The notes beneath the pieces are model-generated. The model saw only the letters and a program-made list of their open reading frames with translations. It was not told the origin of the DNA and searched no databases. This document shows positions 29,329 through 40,552 of a DNA stretch of 64,000 nt, piece after piece. The position numbers and the translations under genes are program-made. Numbering within the stretch: position 1 is the stretch's first letter; each line of letters opens with the position of its first letter. The DNA comes from Aquimarina sp. Aq107 (GTDB lineage Bacteria > Bacteroidota > Bacteroidia > Flavobacteriales > Flavobacteriaceae), in contig NZ_OX030782.1 in the NCBI RefSeq assembly GCF_943733665.1, forward strand, positions 2,568,501 through 2,632,500, in the 5' to 3' direction.

Positions 29329-29365
29329 TTAAATATTGCACTTAAACGTCAAAGTAAGAGTTTTT
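29329..29365 (-). terminator. Terminator of the dapF-acetyltransferase-mltG operon
   Basis: The 10-base arms AAAAACTCTT and AAGAGTTTTT flank a 15-base loop; on the minus strand the stem is followed by further Ts to give a run of seven. It lies about 140 bases after the mltG stop. The remaining gap to mltG holds no frame of note, only a single DnaA-box-like TTATCAACA (minus strand) near 29423. Confidence 0.6.
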
Positions 29366-29501
29366 ATCGATTAAAAATGAATAACACCTTTGATAGACAA
29401 TTAACAGGGTTCGAAAAGAAATTGTTGATAAGTTAACATTAAAAAAGGTTTTTAAGAACAATACAGTATAAATTTTTCCTACAAAAAACACTCTAAATAT
29501 A

Positions 29502-30545
29502 CTATCTATTCACTCCTTGTTTATTAATCCAATTAATGTATTGTTTTTTGTTTCTATTATGCTGCGCTATCGTTTTGGCAAACTTATGATAGCCAAAGTT
29601 TTCTACATTAGCTACAAAGAAGTAATATTCATGTTTCTCATAATTAAGAACTGCATCTATAGAAGAAATATCAGGCATCGTAATAGGACCTGGAGGTAAG
29701 GTTTTATATTTATAGGTATTATAAGGACTATCTAGTTCTAAATCTTTAAAAAGAACTCTTTTAATAACTATTCCCCAGTCTTCTCTATGTTTTTTCAATG
29801 CGTATATTACCGTAGGGTCTGCGTCGAGTTTCCATCCATTTTTATATCTATTCATATAAACTCCTGCTACCCTTGGTCGTTCATCAACCTTAGCTGTTTC
29901 TTTTTGAACAATAGAAGCAATCGTAGTAACTTCGGTAAATGTTAAACCAATATTTTTTGCTTTACTCGTTCTACTCTCATTCCAAAACCGTTTGTACTCT
30001 TTCAGCATTCGGCTCCTAAACTGTTCAGCAGATGTATTCCAAAAAAACTCGTATTTATTGGGAATATACATTGCTAAAGCATTATCAATTGTAAATTCAT
30101 GCTCCGAGATAAAACCTTCATCTTTAAACGCTTTAATTAAAGACAAACTATCCGCTTCTATTTGTTGAGCAACTCTTCCGGCAAGATTCTCTAATCTTTC
30201 TTGGTTATTAAAACTAAGTTGAATTGGGGTGTTTTTGCTTCGCAATAAAACTACAAGCTCATTATTATTTAATCCTTTTTTAAGAATATATCTTCCAGCT
30301 TTTACTTTATTAGTATATCCTTTTTTAGAAGCTATCTTATCAAAACTAGAAGGATCCTTCAATAAAGGATGTATAATCTTTCTTAATTCTGGATATGTTG
30401 TTCCCGAAGGTATAAATACTGTTGTTGTTTCAGTATCAAAATTTGTATTAGGAGAAAAAACTGCTTGATACACATAATACGCAAACAATCCACCACCGAT
30501 TAAGCCAATTAAGGCTATTATTAACAAAATTCTTTTAATGTACAT
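29502..30545 (-). CDS. mltG: Endolytic transglycosylase MltG
   Basis: MltG cuts nascent glycan strands in the inner membrane and sets their length. The protein of about 347 residues has an N-terminal transmembrane helix (IKRILLIIALIGLIGGGLFAYYV), a LysM-like segment and the YceG domain with the catalytic Glu in VQKETAKVDERPRVAGVY, the LDADPTVIYAL strand and the LPPGPITMPDISSIDAVL motif. I place the start at the ATG that overlaps the upstream acetyltransferase stop (ATGTACATTAA). It is the last gene of the dapF operon. Confidence 0.94.
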   Translation of the reverse strand: MYIKRILLIIALIGLIGGGLFAYYVYQAVFSPNTNFDTETTTVFIPSGTTYPELRKIIHPLLKDPSSFDKIASKKGYTNKVKAGRYILKKGLNNNELVVLLRSKNTPIQLSFNNQERLENLAGRVAQQIEADSLSLIKAFKDEGFISEHEFTIDNALAMYIPNKYEFFWNTSAEQFRSRMLKEYKRFWNESRTSKAKNIGLTFTEVTTIASIVQKETAKVDERPRVAGVYMNRYKNGWKLDADPTVIYALKKHREDWGIVIKRVLFKDLELDSPYNTYKYKTLPPGPITMPDISSIDAVLNYEKHEYYFFVANVENFGYHKFAKTIAQHNRNKKQYINWINKQGVNR

Positions 30546-31062
30546 ATATATGTTGATATAATAATTCGTCCTTGTACATACCAGATACAAGGTTCCATTC
30601 TTTCTTAACTCCTATATTTATAAACCCTTCTTTCTCAAACAACTTTATACTTGCTAAATTATCTTCTGCTATGTTAGCGTATAATTGGTGTAACCTTAAA
30701 TGCGTTTTGCCATAATTCTTAATAAGACGAAGAGCTTCTTTACCATATCCCTTTCCACGGTACTCTTTTTCTGCTATTAGAATTCCTACTCCTGCCCTAT
30801 TGTGGGTTGGATTAAAATCAAACAAATCAATAAGTCCTAATGTAGCCCCGTCATATGCACAAATAACAAGTCGTAATTGTTTGGCATCATAAATATCCTG
30901 ATGCGCATTCTCTAGATATTGCTTGATTAAAAACCTAGAGTATGGCGTTTGTGTTGTGCTCATTTCCCATATCCGTTCATCGTTTTCAATTAAATAAACA
31001 AAATCTAAATCTTCAGGTTCTAATGCTCTGAGATAAATATGTTCACCTTTTAATGTTAACAT
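30535..31062 (-). CDS. RimJ/RimL-type GNAT acetyltransferase
   Basis: A 175-residue GNAT protein of the RimJ/RimL kind: the N-terminus LKGEHIYLRALEPEDLDFVY, the acetyl-CoA motif GVGILIAEKEYRGKGYGKEALRL is split over residues 95-115, and the C-terminal AEDNLASIKLFEKEGF is characteristic. Targets may be protein N-termini or small molecules; the sequence does not tell. It overlaps dapF by 7 bases and mltG by 11, so the three form one operon. Confidence 0.9.
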   Translation of the reverse strand: MLTLKGEHIYLRALEPEDLDFVYLIENDERIWEMSTTQTPYSRFLIKQYLENAHQDIYDAKQLRLVICAYDGATLGLIDLFDFNPTHNRAGVGILIAEKEYRGKGYGKEALRLIKNYGKTHLRLHQLYANIAEDNLASIKLFEKEGFINIGVKKEWNLVSGMYKDELLYQHIYVH

Positions 31063-31841
31063 GTAATTTCTCCTTTAAAAACTTGTTCAGCCGGACCAAT
31101 AAGAAATATATCTTCATAACCACCAACAGTTTGCTTAAAAGTTACTCTTAATTCACCTCCAGGAGTTTTCACACTAACTTCTTCTTTATCCGTCATTTTT
31201 GTCCTATGCATAGATAATGCAACTGCAGTTACTCCTGTTCCACATGATAAAGTCTCATCTTCTACCCCTCTTTCATAAGTACGTACAGAAAATAAATCAT
31301 CAGATTCTTTTTGCACAAAATTGACATTACTTCCCTCCTCAAAATAAGGAGATCCATTTCTAATTTCACGGCCAATTTTGGGAACATCAAAAGAAACTAA
31401 ATCATTTACCATAGTTACATGGTGTGGAGAACCGGTATCTAAAAACAAATGCGAATCATGTTGCTCGATTTTAGAAACATCCTGCATTTGCAAATAAACT
31501 AAACCATTTTTTATTTCTGCCTTATGCTTTCCGTCGATTGCGGTAAAAATAGCTCTGTCGTCAATCACATCTAAAAAAGCTGCAAAAGCAACCAAACATC
31601 TTCCTCCATTACCGCACATGGTACTCTCATTACCATCTGCATTAAAATACACCATAGTAAAATCATCTTCTTCATTTTGAGGCAGTTCTAACAACATCAA
31701 ACCGTCTGCTCCTATTCCAAATTTTCTGTCACAAAGTCTTGCAAACAATTTGGTATTATTTTTGGACAAGATTGATTCTCTATTATCAATGATTACAAAA
31801 TCATTACCAGTACCTTGATATTTATAAAAAGTAAGGATCAT
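31056..31841 (-). CDS. dapF: Diaminopimelate epimerase DapF
   Basis: DapF converts LL- to meso-diaminopimelate for lysine and peptidoglycan. The protein of about 261 residues has the family N-terminus YKYQGTGNDFVIID and both active-site cysteines in STMCGNGGRC and LSCGTGVTA. I choose the ATG that gives MILTFYKYQ; a TTG four codons upstream also exists but is less likely. Its TACCTTTG promoter lies about 25 bases upstream. Being in an operon with mltG ties precursor supply to wall synthesis. Confidence 0.95.
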   Translation of the reverse strand: MILTFYKYQGTGNDFVIIDNRESILSKNNTKLFARLCDRKFGIGADGLMLLELPQNEEDDFTMVYFNADGNESTMCGNGGRCLVAFAAFLDVIDDRAIFTAIDGKHKAEIKNGLVYLQMQDVSKIEQHDSHLFLDTGSPHHVTMVNDLVSFDVPKIGREIRNGSPYFEEGSNVNFVQKESDDLFSVRTYERGVEDETLSCGTGVTAVALSMHRTKMTDKEEVSVKTPGGELRVTFKQTVGGYEDIFLIGPAEQVFKGEITC

Positions 31842-31863
31842 TATTCTATTCAATTATAAAGAG

Positions 31864-31871
31864 CAAAGGTA
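31864..31871 (-). promoter_or_regulatory. -7 promoter box of the dapF operon
   Basis: TACCTTTG on the minus strand is a full match to TAnnTTTG, about 25 bases upstream of the preferred dapF ATG. The -33 element is not well defined. Confidence 0.5.
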
Positions 31872-32006
31872 CAAAGAAAGTAAACATATAATCGTTGTTA
31901 ATGGTGCGTTAAATATCGAAAAAAAATATACTATAGTTGTAATTTTAATAGTTATTAAGAGTCTATATTATAGTACTAGTCAAATTAAACGAAAAAAGAA
32001 AAGAAG

Positions 32007-33425
32007 ATGAAAAGATTTTTTAGCTTATTGGTTGTAGCTATTTTAGCAGGAGTAATGACATTAGGAGCATACAAATTATTTCTTGAACCTGATCCAGTAG
32101 TTGTTACCAGAAATGATACCACACAAAAAACAAGTTTAATCCCAACAACGTATACTGCAACTAATTTAAATAATGCAGGTACAAATGTAGATTTTACCGT
32201 AGCTGCAGAAAAAACAGTAAATGCAGTTGTTCACGTTAAACAGTATGGAATATCAAAAACTCCGAGAAACCTTATGGAATACTTTAGAAATGGAGGTTCT
32301 ACAGAAAGAAGAATTCAAGGAGCTGGTTCTGGTGTTATCATAACCGAAGACGGATACATAGTTACTAATAATCATGTGATTGATGGTGCCACGGATTTAG
32401 AAGTTACATTAAATAATAATAAATCATATAAAGCGGAAGTAATTGGTACTGCACCACAATCGGATATAGCATTAATTAAAATCGACTCTGATGAAAAATT
32501 ATCATATATCCCTTTCGGAAATTCAAATACAGCAAAAATTGGAGAATGGGTTTTGGCAGTCGGTAATCCTTTTAACCTTACATCTACGGTTACAGCTGGT
32601 ATAATTAGTGCCAAATCAAGAGATTTAAATGAATATGATGGTAATTTCCAATCGTTTATACAAACAGATGCAGCTATCAACCCTGGAAACAGCGGTGGAG
32701 CTTTGGTGAATATACGAGGAGAACTAATAGGTATCAATACAGCAATTACATCGCAAACCGGAAGTTATGTAGGATATGCATTCGCCGTACCCTCTAATAA
32801 TGCCCGAAAAATTGTTGAGGATATATTAGAGTTTGGAGATGTTCAAAGAGGAATATTAGGCATAAACGGAGATAACCTAACAAAACAGGTAATGGAAAAA
32901 TATAACATTGATGAAACCCAAGGTGTTATTATTACCAATGTAGGCGAAGATAGTGGTGCTAAGAAGGCTGGATTAAAAGAAGGTGATGTTATTAAAGAAA
33001 TAGATGGATTAAGAATTAAGAAGTTTGCCGACTTAACAGGTTATGTAAATAGTAAAAGTCCTAATGACATTATTAACGTAAAAATAATTAGAGAGAATAA
33101 AGAACTTAATGTACCAGTAACCCTATCCAAATATGTTATCCAAAGATATAGCATTGAAGATGTCGGTGTAGAAGTAGCGAATCCAAATCCAGAGTATTTG
33201 AAAAAATTTGATTTAGATCATGGAGTAATCATCAGTAAAGCACTAAGTCCAAAAATGCAACGATATAATCTAGAAGGCTTAATTATAAGCGAGATAGACA
33301 GTAAAAAGGTAAAAGATGTTTTGCAAGTAAAACAAATTATAGAAAGCAAATATCCAGAAGAAGACATTACTATCAGCTTAATTGATCGTAATGGAGAAAA
33401 GAGAGAGTTTGTTTTCCAAAATTAA
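32007..33425 (+). CDS. DegQ/HtrA-type periplasmic serine protease
   Basis: A 472-residue Do-like protease for envelope protein quality control. An N-terminal signal or anchor helix (about 3-21) is followed by the trypsin-like domain with His in VTNNHVIDGATD, Asp in SDIALIKID and Ser in NPGNSGGALV. Two PDZ domains follow; the first begins at GILGINGDNL and has GAKKAGLKEGDVIKEIDGL, and the second is more divergent. Length fits the DegP/DegQ group. It is monocistronic, with a strong terminator behind it. Confidence 0.95.
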   Translation: MKRFFSLLVVAILAGVMTLGAYKLFLEPDPVVVTRNDTTQKTSLIPTTYTATNLNNAGTNVDFTVAAEKTVNAVVHVKQYGISKTPRNLMEYFRNGGSTERRIQGAGSGVIITEDGYIVTNNHVIDGATDLEVTLNNNKSYKAEVIGTAPQSDIALIKIDSDEKLSYIPFGNSNTAKIGEWVLAVGNPFNLTSTVTAGIISAKSRDLNEYDGNFQSFIQTDAAINPGNSGGALVNIRGELIGINTAITSQTGSYVGYAFAVPSNNARKIVEDILEFGDVQRGILGINGDNLTKQVMEKYNIDETQGVIITNVGEDSGAKKAGLKEGDVIKEIDGLRIKKFADLTGYVNSKSPNDIINVKIIRENKELNVPVTLSKYVIQRYSIEDVGVEVANPNPEYLKKFDLDHGVIISKALSPKMQRYNLEGLIISEIDSKKVKDVLQVKQIIESKYPEEDITISLIDRNGEKREFVFQN

Positions 33426-33448
33426 GAGGAACGTGAAGTAAAATCAAC

Positions 33449-33485
33449 AATCCCATTACTAACAAAAAGTAATGGGATTTTTTTA
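33449..33485 (+). terminator. Terminator after the DegQ-type protease
   Basis: The perfect 12-base arms AATCCCATTACT and AGTAATGGGATT enclose a 7-base loop and are followed by a run of Ts. It lies 24 bases after the protease stop. Confidence 0.85.
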
Positions 33486-33518
33486 TTCAAAAAGCTTTAC
33501 GAAAACGTTTGAAATTCA

Positions 33519-33526
33519 TACTTTTG
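33519..33526 (+). promoter_or_regulatory. -7 promoter box of gap
   Basis: TACTTTTG matches TAnnTTTG and lies 35 bases before the gap ATG, giving a leader of about 30 bases. A TTT sits at the -33 spacing in place of TTG. Confidence 0.45.
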
Positions 33527-33560
33527 CGCGAAATTTCAAGATTCTAAAACACAACACATT

Positions 33561-35009
33561 ATGAGTTCTAACGAAGTTTATGAGAAAGAACTTGCCTTTC
33601 AGGCAGACAGACGCCGTGCTACGGTAGCATTTATTAAAACTGTGAGCGACCTTTGGTACGATAATTCTATTGAGTTAGTACTATTTCGTAATCAATTAAT
33701 TGATAAAAATGTAAGCGAAATCCTTAATCTGCATGAATACGCTGGTGAGTTTGTTCAAAAACCAATTTCGATTTTTGATTCTGTAGAAATTGCACAAGCA
33801 ATTAAGTTAATGGATTTACCTCCTGCAAAATTAGATATCGGTAAACTTACTTATGAGTATCACCTTGCGGGTAATGAATATGATTCTGCGACTAGCTTCG
33901 TAATGAACAAACTAAAAGATGCTAAGAAATTTAAAAACATATCTCCAAAAGATGTAGTTCTTTATGGATTTGGAAGAATAGGGCGTTTAGTTGCTAGAGA
34001 ACTTATGACTATTACTGGAAAAGGAAGTCAATTAAGATTAAGAGCTATCGTAACTAGAGGATCGATTACAGAAGATGTTTTAGAAAAAAGAGCTTCTTTA
34101 TTAAGAAATGATTCAGTACACGGAGAATTTGCTGGATTAGTAGAAACAGATATTGCAAACAGTTCTTTAATAATAAATGGTACTACAGTAAAAATTATTA
34201 GTGCTAACAATCCAGAAGATATAGACTACACTTCTTATGGAATAGACAATGCCCTATTAATTGACAATACTGGAGCATTTAGAGATAAAGAAGCTTTAAG
34301 CAGACACTTAATAGCAAAAGGAATAGATAAAGTATTACTTACCGCACCAGGAAAAGGAATTCCTAATATTGTTCATGGAGTAAATCACCAAGAGCACAAT
34401 CCAGATAAGGTAAATATTTTCTCAGCTGCTTCTTGTACTACAAATGCAATTACGCCAATTTTACAGGCGGTAGATGAAAGTTTTGGAGTAATCAATGGAC
34501 ATTTAGAAACAATACACGCATATACCAATGATCAAAATTTGGTAGATAATATGCATAAAAAATATAGAAGAGGACGTGCAGCTGCATTAAACATGGTAAT
34601 TACTGAAACTGGAGCTGGCAAAGCAGTTTCTAAGGCATTACCAAGTTTTGAAGGTAAACTAACTTCTAATGCTATTCGAGTTCCAGTACCTAACGGATCA
34701 TTGGCAATTCTTAATCTTAATTTAGAGAAAAACACCTCTAAAGAAAGTATGAATGCTATTATTAAAAAATACGCTTTAGAAGGAAACCTGGTTGAACAAA
34801 TAAAGTATTCATTGGATAACGAATTAGTATCTAGTGATATCGTTGGATCATCTGCTCCATCAATATATGATAGTAATGCAACAATTGTAGATGCTAAAGG
34901 TAATAATGCTGTGCTTTATGTTTGGTATGATAACGAATATGGATATAGTCATCAGGTAATCAGACTATCTAAATATATAGCAAAAGTAAGACGTTTTACA
35001 TATTACTAG
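33561..35009 (+). CDS. gap: Glyceraldehyde-3-phosphate dehydrogenase, long form
   Basis: GAPDH oxidises glyceraldehyde 3-phosphate to 1,3-bisphosphoglycerate. At 482 residues it is about 145 longer than the classical enzyme: a N-terminal extension of roughly 130 residues (QADRRRATVAFIKTVSDLWYD and so on) precedes the Rossmann motif LYGFGRIGRLVARELM. The catalytic Cys lies in SAASCTTNAITPI (about residue 292), and the C-terminal WYDNEYGYSHQVIRL is intact. This long type is usual in Flavobacteriaceae. The function of the extension is unknown. Confidence 0.94.
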   Translation: MSSNEVYEKELAFQADRRRATVAFIKTVSDLWYDNSIELVLFRNQLIDKNVSEILNLHEYAGEFVQKPISIFDSVEIAQAIKLMDLPPAKLDIGKLTYEYHLAGNEYDSATSFVMNKLKDAKKFKNISPKDVVLYGFGRIGRLVARELMTITGKGSQLRLRAIVTRGSITEDVLEKRASLLRNDSVHGEFAGLVETDIANSSLIINGTTVKIISANNPEDIDYTSYGIDNALLIDNTGAFRDKEALSRHLIAKGIDKVLLTAPGKGIPNIVHGVNHQEHNPDKVNIFSAASCTTNAITPILQAVDESFGVINGHLETIHAYTNDQNLVDNMHKKYRRGRAAALNMVITETGAGKAVSKALPSFEGKLTSNAIRVPVPNGSLAILNLNLEKNTSKESMNAIIKKYALEGNLVEQIKYSLDNELVSSDIVGSSAPSIYDSNATIVDAKGNNAVLYVWYDNEYGYSHQVIRLSKYIAKVRRFTYY

Positions 35010-35035
35010 TAGTTCCAACTATTATAATAATTCTT

Positions 35036-35070
35036 AAAAAGTCGTTATCCTCAAGATAATGACTTTTTTG
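35036..35070 (+). terminator. Terminator after gap
   Basis: A 14-bp stem (AAAAAGTCGTTATC with GATAATGACTTTTT, one G-T pair) and a 5-base loop are followed by Ts, 27 bases after the gap stop. Confidence 0.8.
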
Positions 35071-35341
35071 TTTTATAAATCTAACAAACACACGGTTTGA
35101 AAAACAAAACTTTTCGTAAATTTCAAAACCCTAAGAAATATGAGTAACTATACTCCTTTTTAAATCTTTTAAATTACCTACAATATCGTATATTTATTAC
35201 CGTTACAATTAATTAAAGACTAACGTAAAAAAGAATAGAATCTTGAAAAGTATATTGATAACTTCGTTAAGCAAGTAAAATAAAGTTTATGTAATATACT
35301 CAAGGTTTTAATCAACCATTAAAAACAACTAAAACTCACAC
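35071..35341. other. Non-coding gap before the coiled-coil membrane protein
   Basis: This AT-rich stretch carries no frame with coding features. It must hold the promoter and leader for the next gene; a TATATTTA sequence near 35192, one base off the -7 consensus, is the best candidate and would give a leader of about 140 bases. I see no clear repeat or hairpin. Confidence 0.4.
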
Positions 35342-35959
35342 ATGAAATTACCAAAGTACCTATTAGTTTTCATAGCTCTATTCCCCATCTTTGAAACCAT
35401 TCAGGCACAAGAAGATAATCTTACTGCAGAACAAGCATTACAAAATGAAAACATTAAAACTCAATTTGATGTAGTCATTAAAAAATCTGGAAGATATCAA
35501 GAATATAAGGTTGTTAAGCGTGTTTGGCTAGACAAACTAAAAGGAAATACAATAGATTCACTTAAAACATTAGAAGATAAATTAAACAGTTCTAATCAAA
35601 AAATAACAGAACAGCTAACCTCTATTTCTAATCTTGAAGCTTCTCTTGCCAAAACCAATGAAAACCTTACTGCGGTTACAGAAGAAAAAGATAGTATGAC
35701 ATTTTTAGGAATACCATTCACAAAAGGTAGTTATAAAACTATGATGTGGACTATTGTTGGCGCACTTTTAGCGCTTCTTGCTTTCTTTGTTTTTAAGTTT
35801 AAAAACAGTAATTCTGTTACTGTACAAGCTAAAAAAGCTTTAGCCGAAACAGAAGCTGAGTTTGAAGATCATAGACGCAGAGCTTTAGAAAGAGAACAAA
35901 AAGTGATGCGTAAACTTCAGGATGAAATCAACAAACAACGTAAAACCGGAGCTAAGTAA
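35342..35959 (+). CDS. Signal-peptide, coiled-coil, single-TM protein beside trmD
   Basis: A 205-residue protein with a signal peptide (cleavage likely after IQAQ, about residue 23), a predicted coiled coil (about 70-120, LEDKLNSSNQKITEQLTSIS), one transmembrane helix (about 134-152, MMWTIVGALLALLAFFVF) and a charged cytoplasmic helix rich in Glu, Arg and Lys. Proteins like this upstream of trmD in flavobacteria are often labelled tRNA methyltransferase, but nothing in the sequence supports that; the label seems copied from the neighbour. Its role is unknown. Confidence 0.82.
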   Translation: MKLPKYLLVFIALFPIFETIQAQEDNLTAEQALQNENIKTQFDVVIKKSGRYQEYKVVKRVWLDKLKGNTIDSLKTLEDKLNSSNQKITEQLTSISNLEASLAKTNENLTAVTEEKDSMTFLGIPFTKGSYKTMMWTIVGALLALLAFFVFKFKNSNSVTVQAKKALAETEAEFEDHRRRALEREQKVMRKLQDEINKQRKTGAK

Positions 35960-36018
35960 TCCAAATATCTGGATTTTACCATATTTGTTTTGCATCTTTG
36001 CAATCTTAATAAGAAAAG

Positions 36019-36696
36019 ATGCGCATAGACATAATAACCGTTGTCCCCGATATTCTTAAAAGCCCTTTTGAAGCCTCAATTATGAAGCGATCAATAGAAA
36101 AAGGTTTAGTAGAAGTACAACTCCATAATCTTAGAGATTACACCACTGACAACTACAAACAGGTTGATGATTACCAATTTGGTGGTGGTGCAGGCATGGT
36201 AATGATGGTAGAGCCAATAGATAAATGTATTTCTAAACTAAAAGCCGAAAGAACTTACGATGAAATCATTTATATGACTCCGGATGGAGACACGTTAAAC
36301 CAAGGAATTGCAAATCAACTATCTCTAAAAGGGAATATAATAATTCTTTGTGGCCATTATAAAGGTGTTGACCAACGGGTTAGAGATCATTTTATCACTA
36401 AAGAAATATCCGTTGGAGATTACGTACTATCTGGCGGAGAATTAGGTGCTCTAATACTATGTGATGCTATCATTAGACTAATACCTGGAGTATTAGGTAA
36501 TGAAACCTCTGCGTTAACGGATTCTTTTCAAGATGACTTATTAGCACCACCAATATATACAAGGCCTGCAGATTACAAAGGATGGAAAGTCCCTGAGGTA
36601 CTGACATCCGGAAATTTTCCAAAAATTGAAGCCTGGAGAGAAGAACAAGCATTCCAAAGGACAAAAGAACGAAGACCAGATTTGCTAGACGATTAG
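36019..36696 (+). CDS. trmD: tRNA (guanine-N1)-methyltransferase TrmD
   Basis: TrmD methylates N1 of G37 in tRNAs and prevents frameshifting. The 225-residue SPOUT protein has the N-terminal [36 protein letters not shown], the knot-region motifs [11 protein letters not shown] and [16 protein letters not shown], and the C-terminal [24 protein letters not shown]. Length is normal. It lies 59 bases after the coiled-coil gene and 223 before rplS, in the order trmD-rplS found in most bacteria. Confidence 0.97.
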   Translation: MRIDIITVVPDILKSPFEASIMKRSIEKGLVEVQLHNLRDYTTDNYKQVDDYQFGGGAGMVMMVEPIDKCISKLKAERTYDEIIYMTPDGDTLNQGIANQLSLKGNIIILCGHYKGVDQRVRDHFITKEISVGDYVLSGGELGALILCDAIIRLIPGVLGNETSALTDSFQDDLLAPPIYTRPADYKGWKVPEVLTSGNFPKIEAWREEQAFQRTKERRPDLLDD

Positions 36697-36815
36697 TTTC
36701 TAATTTTTAATACCAATAAACCTGTTAAGTATTTCAAATACAGGTGAAAGATATATTACTGAGAACTAGACAAATAATCGAATATAATCTTTACAAACAA
36801 TAATATTAAAAATAC

Positions 36816-36845
36816 TTGCAAATCATTAAATAATAGTTATTTTTG
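36816..36845 (+). promoter_or_regulatory. rplS promoter
   Basis: TTG and TATTTTTG are separated by exactly 19 bases, an almost ideal Bacteroidota -33/-7 pair. Transcription should begin near 36850, so rplS has its own promoter despite lying behind trmD. Confidence 0.7.
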
Positions 36846-36849
36846 CAGC

Positions 36850-36919
36850 CTGATTGAAACAACCTCTGGCGAGAATCGTGAATGTTGCTTTAATAAAACA
36901 TAAGTAAACTACTTCAAAA
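36850..36919 (+). promoter_or_regulatory. Leader of rplS, candidate L19 autoregulatory element
   Basis: The roughly 70-base leader begins GCAGCCTGATTG and contains the G/C-rich block CTCTGGCGAGAATCG flanked by AACAAC and GTTGC, which can pair in part. Its higher G+C content than the surrounding sequence and its position fit the L19 ribosomal protein leaders described in Flavobacteria. I cannot score it against that model here. Confidence 0.45.
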
Positions 36920-37270
36920 ATGGAAGATTTAGTAAAATTCGTACAAGACGAGTTTGTTACAAGAAAAGATTTACCTGAATTTTCAGCAGGTGATACAATT
37001 ACAGTATATTACGAAATTAAAGAAGGAAACAAAACACGTACTCAGTTTTTTAGAGGGGTTGTAATCCAAAGAAGAGGTTCTGGTTCTAGTGAAACTTTTA
37101 CTATCAGAAAAATGTCTGGTACAGTAGGTGTTGAACGTATTTTTCCAGTTAATTTACCAGCTCTTCAGAAAATTGAAATTAACAAAAGAGGTAAAGTTCG
37201 TAGAGCACGTATCTTTTACTTTAGAGAACTTACAGGTAAGAAAGCTCGTATCAAAGAAAAAAGAAGCTAA
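36920..37270 (+). CDS. rplS: Ribosomal protein L19
   Basis: Large-subunit protein at the 30S-50S interface. The 116-residue sequence has the family core FSAGDTITVYYEIKEGNKTR, FFRGVVIQRRGSG, ETFTIRKMSGTVGVERIFPV and the basic C-terminus RARIFYFRELTGKKARIKE. Length is normal. A strong terminator follows after 22 bases. Confidence 0.98.
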   Translation: MEDLVKFVQDEFVTRKDLPEFSAGDTITVYYEIKEGNKTRTQFFRGVVIQRRGSGSSETFTIRKMSGTVGVERIFPVNLPALQKIEINKRGKVRRARIFYFRELTGKKARIKEKRS

Positions 37271-37292
37271 TTCTTTCATCTTATATAATATC

Positions 37293-37320
37293 AAAGGTTG
37301 TCTAATGACAACCTTTTTTT
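37293..37320 (+). terminator. Terminator after rplS
   Basis: The perfect 10-base arms AAAGGTTGTC and GACAACCTTT have a 4-base loop TAAT and are followed by a run of Ts. Confidence 0.88.
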
Positions 37321-38022
37321 ATGAACAAAAGTTAACAACTGTAGTTTATAACCAGTTGATAACTAAAAAGATACACAACAACAATCACTTGAATCTTTTT
37401 TCTTAATTTTAGTATATAGAAATAATATAGTATAAAGAGATGACACAAGGATTCCTAATATTTATTTTTTCTAAACTCGTTCTTTGAACATTTTACATAA
37501 ACCATCTTAAGGTTAGGATAAATATAAAACGAAAGTTATTTTTTTGAGTACATCGTTGAAATCACTTTAAGGATTCTCTTTAAAATCATTTCAGAATGAA
37601 ATTCAGAAGAAAAAATTAAGTTTTGACACCTTTTTAATTTTAAGTGGCATCAGACTATTCGGATGAGAAACTACAAAATTACATAAGTAATTTAGATACA
37701 ATAGCGTTCGCAATAGTCACAAGAGTAGTATTTTATAGTATGATCGAATTTTCCTTCGTAAAATTAAAACTACTCAAAAACAGAAATAACAGTTTTGGTA
37801 TAAATTAACGTAAGTTATTATTTAATAGCGGGTAAAACAGCTAACTAAATTATTATTTCTGAACGAAAGCCATATCAAGATATTCGTATTATGATATGGC
37901 TTTTTATATTTAAAATTATTCTCAAATTAAACTACTTTTTTTACGACAACCATTTTTTACCCCCTTTCTTTTTCAAAGATTTCTAATTCAATCTCTTTAA
38001 CTCAAAACTAACAATGTACTGG
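37321..38022. other. Long non-coding region between rplS and icd
   Basis: About 700 bases with no frame longer than a few dozen codons and none with coding character (a 15-codon ATG frame at 37440 is not convincing). The stretch ends in a strong plus-strand terminator at 37866-37905 that belongs to no annotated gene, so it may encode a small RNA. Locally it is less AT-rich around 37640-37740 than other gaps. I do not recognise an Rfam-type structure by eye. Confidence 0.5.
37866..37905 (+). terminator. Orphan terminator upstream of icd
   Basis: The perfect 12-base arms AAAGCCATATCA and TGATATGGCTTT enclose a 14-base loop and are followed by Ts. The nearest upstream gene already has its own terminator 550 bases earlier, so this one should end an unannotated transcript. 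On the minus strand it could not serve a gene either, since none lies on that strand nearby. Confidence 0.65.
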
Positions 38023-38053
38023 TTGCATTTGCTACCCTATATTTGTATCTTCG
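38023..38053 (+). promoter_or_regulatory. icd promoter
   Basis: TTG is followed after 20 bases by TATCTTCG, one base off TAnnTTTG; an exact TATATTTG box overlaps the spacer at 38038 but lacks a -33 partner. Either would give a leader of roughly 180 bases before icd. Confidence 0.5.
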
Positions 38054-38213
38054 CGCTCGGAAAATCTTACAGCGAATAATATTTTTATACACGTAGTGTT
38101 CCTCGAATATTTTTAGAAAGGTTAATATTATTTGTCCAAGAAAAATTAAACGACTAATTGTTTCCTTAATAGATAGTATAATACATAAGGTATTTTACCA
38201 AAAAGTCTGATAA

Positions 38214-40463
<2,250 letters not shown>

Positions 40464-40486
40464 TATATAAATCAACCTTATAATCT

Positions 40487-40522
40487 AAAAGCCTGTAAAA
40501 CAAATGTTTTACAGGCTTTTTT
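40487..40522 (+). terminator. Terminator after icd
   Basis: The perfect 15-base arms AAAAGCCTGTAAAAC and GTTTTACAGGCTTTT enclose a 4-base loop and are followed by Ts, 23 bases after the icd stop. Confidence 0.9.
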
Positions 40523-40552
40523 AATTATTTAAAATAAAAAAATCAAAAAGAT

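Noticed and set aside
29400..29440. tRNA-like GGTTCGA and DnaA-box-like TTATCAACA sequences downstream of mltG
   Set aside because: No acceptor stem or cloverleaf can be built around GGTTCGA, and a single box-like sequence has no support.
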